This document shows, piece after piece, positions 61,961 through 64,000 of a stretch of 64,000 nt of DNA. The position numbers and the translations under genes were made by a program. Source of the stretch: Amia ocellicauda (taxonomy: Eukaryota; Chordata; Actinopteri; Amiiformes; Amiidae); assembly GCF_036373705.1 (NCBI RefSeq), contig NC_089864.1, positions 14,480,001 to 14,544,000 of the forward strand. Direction: 5' to 3'. The notes under the pieces were generated by a model. That model saw only the letters and a program-made list of their open reading frames with translations. It made no database searches and was not told the origin of the DNA. Numbering within the stretch: the first letter of the stretch is position 1; each line of letters starts with the position of its first letter.

Positions 61961-63580
61961 ATTACCCAGAGGTCCCCCTACCCCAACAACATCAATTACT
62001 GCAATACAACATATGATTGTTGTTTCAACTAAGGTGTTGTAAAGAAACACTTTAATAGAAATAAACACATTATTAGTCAATTGCATTGCAGTGGAACCCA
62101 TTGTGTTACACATGACACATTTTAAGGCCAAACAACAACCTGAAACCCCAACCCTGGCCATGACCAAAATGTCAAGCTAGGCCCATGCAAATCTACTCCC
62201 CATTCAGTAAACTGAGTAGTTAACCTTACAGAAAGCCTATGTTGTCTGGGGACTCTAACACTATCCCTAGCCCAGACCTAAATGTAACCCCAATTTCGAC
62301 ACTTTAGATAAATTAATACAAATTTATGAATTACTCAAAATACACAAGCTAAATGTAACTGTTAAACCATCCCTACCTTCATGTGTATCTCTAATTAATC
62401 TTTTCAAAATGATCTAAATCTGATTTTCCCATTTTTGTTATTGTGAAATCCTTGCTAAACATGGAAAACATGGAGTTCATACAAATATGGTAATCAATTA
62501 GCTTAATGTCTAATTAATTACCAGCCATAGCTTTCAATGCTCCTCTGTGCTCAGTGGGGATATCAGAGGGCCAAACCAAAATGTTATTGAGAAAATCAGT
62601 CCAGCAGCTTCCCAGGCAGTGTGTAGGTGATCTCCATACACACAGGCACAGCTAACACTATTGCCTTGGATCCTAACATCCTTTATAATGAATCAAATTG
62701 AAACGTGTCAGCCCACAATGCTTCCCAAGATGAGTTTCTTCACTACACAGGTTTAAATTGATGTGACAGCTTTAAAAGATTGCTTATCAGAGTTTTGTTA
62801 AAGTGCCTTTCAAGGTGCCAGCAGTAAATCGTAAACTAAGTCACAAACATGATTATTTCCCAATATGTCTGTGTAGGCACAATGTTCCATGTTACAGTTT
62901 AAACAAAAAAAAGCAAAGAAACAAAAACACTTCAAACCAGCAGCACAGAACTATATTTCTGCTCGTGTGTGTGTGTGTTACGGTACAAAGCAGACCAAAT
63001 AAGCCAAAAAAATATACTTATTTGATGTATTTGAAAGACATCACAGCAGATGTTGAAAATAACAAAGGTGGATGATTTCAGATTTGCAGAGTTTTGTGCA
63101 TTTACATAAACACCCACCAGCCGGCTTTAAAAATAAACCGTGCTAAATGTGTATAATGTGGGAGAATATATTTGGAAAGTCTCATGAAGTAAATGCAGGA
63201 CAGAGAGTCAAAATATTCCACTGCTTAATACCAGAACATTTGGTGGAGTAGAGAGATGCCTACAAAAATATACCTCAGGTTCTAGAAATGAAAAATGGTA
63301 TTACAACTATCCTATTAGCTGCAGTATTTCCATATTCTACACAGTTAGTTTAAATATAACTTGCTTGCATGTCCCATACAATGAGCCATTCCCAATTATA
63401 AATTATAATTTCTAGAAATTGCCAACACCGTTTGCTTTATATTTGAGAAGAAAGCTGGATGCCATCACATGATCTCCAGTGCCAAAGTCAACTCAGGGGC
63501 AGACATTGGTCTAGACTTACACATGTTTTGCAATTAAACTCATGCACCGCACTAATTTATGATAATCAGATGGAGTTTTT
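61961..63580. other. Intergenic, no gene seen
   Basis: AT-rich. The stretch 62455-62570 has several ATTA/TAAT cores (caattagcttaatgtctaat taattacc) and may be regulatory; composition only. Confidence 0.4.
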
Positions 63581-63705
63581 CATTACACAGACTGCAATTG
63601 AGGTTACCAAATACCATGCTTAATATCTCCCTCATCAGAGCTCGGATGAAGTGCATGAGATATTCAGGTGTCATTCCTGTGGTATTCATACATTCATTCA
63701 TTTGT
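63581..63705. repeat. Ancient repeat or conserved element, copy 2
   Basis: Aligns in the same orientation with 27405-27535 over about 125 bases, sharing cagagctcgg, gaagtgcatgaga and tcattcctgtggtattca-type blocks. Confidence 0.45.
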
Positions 63706-64000
63706 AATTTGTGGCCATTATTGTAAGGTCTGAAAGGGATTTATGGTTACAGATGTTTATCTTTGAAATAACAAACTATTTTTTCTGATCACATATCTGA
63801 ACAAAAGGGGTTCTTTTCAGTCTATTGTGTGAACAATACTCAAACAGACACAATACTTCATAAATGCAACCATTTGCTCTGTTATGTTAATACTCTTTGT
63901 CTTCTCAGAGCCCAGTCTATCGCAGCGCAGCTCCTGGTCGTCTGATCCCGGCTGTAATTATGGAAGTGTATGTTAACTATCCATAGAGTGATATCTGATT

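Noticed and set aside
61577..62167. 196-codon minus-strand ORF
   Set aside because: Runs through a SINE-like repeat and a (GT)n tract; no coherent protein.

Overview
The window is vertebrate genomic DNA, most likely from a ray-finned fish. It holds a vertebrate-type split gene (CAND1, 15 exons, GT-AG introns, human-like exon structure) in AT-rich, microsatellite-rich DNA. The repeats are typical of fish: several Tc1-like elements, piggyBac, hAT-type MITEs, a CR1-clade LINE, and a retroposon family with an L2-like tail and an (ATT)n end. I cannot name the species from sequence alone.

Left part (1-22.9 kb): a CpG-rich promoter and 5'UTR at about 2.1-2.56 kb leads into CAND1 on the + strand (2559-21038). 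I placed all 15 coding exons. They join without a frame break into 1233 codons plus stop, which is human CAND1 (1230 aa) plus a 3-residue Ser-Gly-Ser duplication. The introns carry an L2-tailed retroposon, a degenerate piggyBac-type element flanked by TTAA, and a Tc1-type relic. The 3'UTR has candidate poly(A) signals at 22071 and 22846.

Middle (23-50 kb): mostly non-coding. It contains one gene I do not recognise on the + strand: three phase-compatible exons at 30255-30420, 30537-30727 and 32551-33586, about 442 residues if it starts at the ATG at 30319. It also contains a hairpin-type MITE, a tRNA-Lys-like relic bracketed by a perfect 16-bp inverted repeat, a 5'-truncated CR1-type LINE, a hAT-like internally deleted element, and AT-rich stretches that could be conserved regulatory elements.

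Right part (50.1-59 kb) is the most unusual. A rearranged Tc1-type transposon (50108-58916, TA at both ends) is interrupted by a 7.5-kb insert (50219-57729). The insert has CACTGT...ACAGTG termini and a 2-bp CA duplication. A second Tc1 segment inside the same element supplies a paralogous empty site that supports the insertion point. The insert carries (i) on the minus strand, a broken copy of the fish multicopy 'SAM domain-containing protein 3-like' family; (ii) near its right end, a CpG-rich candidate promoter with a consensus minus-strand splice donor; (iii) nested older repeats; and (iv) an intronless + strand gene (55371-55943) with CRE-like, inverted CCAAT and TATA sites and a poly(A) signal. 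Its protein is essentially six tandem 26-residue repeats, each containing the motif TPTIRSFF, which resembles PCNA-interacting (PIP) boxes. This tandem-PIP-like gene inside a composite transposon is the best candidate here for an undescribed system.

Right edge (59-64 kb): non-coding, with a clean hAT-type MITE (8-bp target duplication), a tRNA-headed SINE-like repeat, and a segment that appears to be an ancient relative of one at 27.4 kb.
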